Assembly: GCA_023399675.1 (NCBI GenBank) | Contig: JAEWOM010000236.1 | Span: 1 to 7,523, forward strand | Direction: 5' to 3' | Origin: Bacteroidota bacterium | GTDB taxonomy: Bacteria; Bacteroidota; Bacteroidia; Flavobacteriales; Weeksellaceae | Length of the DNA stretch: 7,523 nt | In this document: in pieces, positions 5,848 to 7,523 of the stretch | Position numbering within the stretch: position 1 is the first letter of the stretch | Layout: each line of letters starts with the position of its first letter | The notes under the pieces: model-generated | The model's database searches: none | The model's input: the letters and a program-made list of their open reading frames with translations, nothing else | What the model was told of the DNA's origin: nothing | Made by a program: the position numbers and the translations under genes

Positions 5848-7332
5848 ATGAGTGTTGTAGCGAGGCAGGGTTTTAAATATTCCGTCATTGGTTATCTGGG
5901 ATTTATTTTGGGTGCACTTTCCACCTACTTTGTTTTTCCCTTCAATTTTGAGTTTTACGGAACCTTAAGCTATGTTCTTTCCACCGCAGAAATGCTGGTA
6001 CCGATTGTTGTTTTCGGAATTTCCTATGCCAATGTGAAATTTTTTCATCAGTCGCAGAAAGAGGGTAGACATCAGAATCTGCTTTCCCTGTCATTTGTCG
6101 GAATAGGGCTTAATTACCTTATTTTTCTGGCGCTGTTTTTCGGTTTTCATTATGTATTTCCGGAATTCAGGGAAAAAGAGTGGTGGACCTATCGCGCAAT
6201 TATTCTTCCGCTGATACTCGTCATCGCGCTCGCACATCTGCTGAACCGCTATATTTCGAATTACCGCCGCATCGTCATTCCGAACATTTTTGAGAATATC
6301 TTCCCGAAACTCGCTAATCTCGGTGCATTTTCACTGTTCGTTTTTCTGGGAGCATCGCTTACTGCGGCTTTTGGTTTATTCCTGGCAGTCTTCGTTCTGT
6401 CACTGTTCGGATATATCATCTACGTTCAGAAGTTAGAGCGGCTTCGGAAGGATTTCCGCACAGATTATTTAAAGAAAGACAAACTGTGGAAAGAAATCGT
6501 GAGTTACAGTTTTTTCGGTTTTCTCGGGAATATCGGAAACTTTATTGCGATTAAAATTGATAAAATTATGATCGGTGATGCACTCGGGATGGAAGAACTC
6601 GGGGTGTACTCCACGCTTTTCGCGATGATTTCGCTAATATCAATTCCACAGCTCGGACTGTTCAATATTTCTGCTCCGATTATCAATAAAGCTTTTGCAG
6701 AAAACCAAATGGCCGAACTCGACCGTTTTCACAAAAAGACATCGCTGAGCCTTTATTTCCTTGGATCGGTGCTTTTCAGCTGTCTGCTTGTCGGTTTTCC
6801 GTATCTCGCGGCTTTCATCAGAAACGGGAATATCCTGCAGGAATCGGAACCCGTGGTCTGGATATTAGGATCCGCCATATTATTCGATCTGGCCACCGGT
6901 TTTAACGGCAACATCATCTCGATGTCAAAATATTACCGTTTTAACATCGTGATCATGCTTTTTCTGGCTTTTCTTACCGTGGTGCTGAATTATTATTTCC
7001 TTGAATTTACCTATCTCGGAATTGTGGGTGTGGCACTTGCTACCGCTATTTCGTTATCGCTGTATAACGTGGTGAAAATTGTTTTTAACTATATCAAATT
7101 TAAGGTGAATCCGCTCACGATTGAGATGATTTATATTTCAATTATTTCTACTCTCGCGATTACCACAGCAATCGTTTTGCCCGAATTTGGTCATAATATG
7201 ATCAATTTGATTTACAAACCGCTGGTCGTGCTGATTTTGATTTATGTCGGTAACCACTTTCTCAAAATCTTCCCGGTCGAAGAATATCTGAATCTGTCGT
7301 TTATCAAAAGCCTGTTTAAATTTGGTAAATAG
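5848..7332 (+). CDS. Polysaccharide/oligosaccharide flippase, Wzx-like (MOP superfamily)
   Basis: A 494-residue inner-membrane protein with about 14 hydrophobic segments, at roughly 10-29, 44-62, 80-104, 115-134, 157-173, 175-193, 217-236, 250-275, 299-324, 333-352, 365-384, 386-408, 426-446 and 453-472. This count and length are those of Wzx-type transporters, which flip lipid-linked sugar units from the cytoplasmic to the periplasmic face. A charged loop after helix 6 (194-214, Lys/Arg-rich) separates the two halves, and the second half begins with the typical block GFLGNIGNFIAIKIDKIMIG (224-243) followed by GMEELGVYSTLFAM, with an Asp in the helix (D238) as in other members. The start at 5848 puts the amphipathic VARQGFKYS segment directly before helix 1, as is usual in flavobacterial homologues. 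The substrate cannot be read from sequence. Glycosyltransferase genes elsewhere in the window fit a role in surface polysaccharide synthesis, although they are not in the same operon. Confidence 0.92.
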   Translation: MSVVARQGFKYSVIGYLGFILGALSTYFVFPFNFEFYGTLSYVLSTAEMLVPIVVFGISYANVKFFHQSQKEGRHQNLLSLSFVGIGLNYLIFLALFFGFHYVFPEFREKEWWTYRAIILPLILVIALAHLLNRYISNYRRIVIPNIFENIFPKLANLGAFSLFVFLGASLTAAFGLFLAVFVLSLFGYIIYVQKLERLRKDFRTDYLKKDKLWKEIVSYSFFGFLGNIGNFIAIKIDKIMIGDALGMEELGVYSTLFAMISLISIPQLGLFNISAPIINKAFAENQMAELDRFHKKTSLSLYFLGSVLFSCLLVGFPYLAAFIRNGNILQESEPVVWILGSAILFDLATGFNGNIISMSKYYRFNIVIMLFLAFLTVVLNYYFLEFTYLGIVGVALATAISLSLYNVVKIVFNYIKFKVNPLTIEMIYISIISTLAITTAIVLPEFGHNMINLIYKPLVVLILIYVGNHFLKIFPVEEYLNLSFIKSLFKFGK

Positions 7333-7335
7333 CGG

Positions 7336-7523
7336 TCAGGAACGGTCGATACATTCTAAGATCACATTTTCGAACCGGTGCTGGACATTTTCTTTGGAGA
7401 ATTCCTGAAAATTGCCGCTTTGCCCACTGAGAATCTGAAACTGCTTTTCCAAATGCACTTCTTCATGATGAATAATAGGCGGCACAGTAGGATAGTGGTG
7501 CGGAAAAACAGCCGGCTTTCCGT
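7336..7523 (-). CDS. C-terminal fragment of a protein, possibly a glycosyltransferase (5' end outside window)
   Basis: On the minus strand a frame open from the right edge (first whole codon at 7521) runs 61 codons to TGA at 7338-7336. The peptide starts GKPAVFPHHYPTVPPII and ends with a Glu/Gln-rich helical part, FSKENVQHRFENVILECIDRS being its last residues. A Gly-x-Pro-Ala-Val near the end followed by a helix with Phe-Glu-Asn-Val resembles the C-terminal edge of GT-B glycosyltransferases (GT4-like), and a nearby flippase fits, but the fragment is too short for a firm name. Support for coding: the other two frames on this strand close earlier, and the stop lies 3 bases from the flippase stop, a tight convergent arrangement. 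No terminator fits between them. Confidence 0.6.
   Translation of the reverse strand, partial: GKPAVFPHHYPTVPPIIHHEEVHLEKQFQILSGQSGNFQEFSKENVQHRFENVILECIDRS

Noticed and set aside
7501..7523. Inverted repeat CGGAAA/TTTCCG with GCCGGC inside at the right edge
   Set aside because: It lies inside the partial minus-strand coding frame and has no T run or other context to suggest a terminator or site.

Overview
The window looks like ordinary chromosomal DNA from a Flavobacteriia (Bacteroidota) bacterium, most like Chryseobacterium/Kaistella (Weeksellaceae). The grounds are promoters of the Bacteroidota type (TTG, about 19-24 bases, TAnnTTTG), start codons preceded by A-rich DNA rather than a Shine-Dalgarno sequence, signal peptides cut before Gln, and a SecG of Bacteroidota form with a Pro/Ala/Thr-rich tail. 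The genus is inferred from general resemblance, not from a search.

Layout. Positions 1-1349 (+) hold the end of one family 2 glycosyltransferase and a complete second one, 3 bases apart. Facing them on the minus strand are secG (1416-1802) and then, further upstream in that strand's sense, a two-gene M16 peptidase operon: a 437-residue subunit with the zinc motif (3948-5261), followed after 3 bases by a 677-residue subunit without it (1911-3944). Next is an unrecognised 84-residue protein gene (5391-5645, -). From a divergent AT-rich promoter region, a 14-helix polysaccharide flippase of the Wzx/MOP type runs on the plus strand (5848-7332). A minus-strand gene entering from the right edge ends 3 bases after it (7336-7523, partial). 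Rho-independent terminators follow secG, the M16 operon and the 84-residue gene.

How the genes fit together. The glycosyltransferases and flippase are the usual parts of cell-surface polysaccharide or O-antigen-like synthesis: sugars are added to a lipid carrier on the cytoplasmic face and the product is flipped. SecG belongs to the SecYEG export channel. The two M16 proteins carry signal peptides and would be exported by Sec; they appear to form a heterodimer in which one subunit supplies the zinc site and the other the Arg/Tyr pair.

No mobile element, CRISPR array, tRNA or rRNA was seen, and no clearly new defence or biosynthetic system. The points most worth a second look are the split catalytic elements of the M16 pair, the LolA-like domain fused to the inactive subunit, and the small unrecognised protein.
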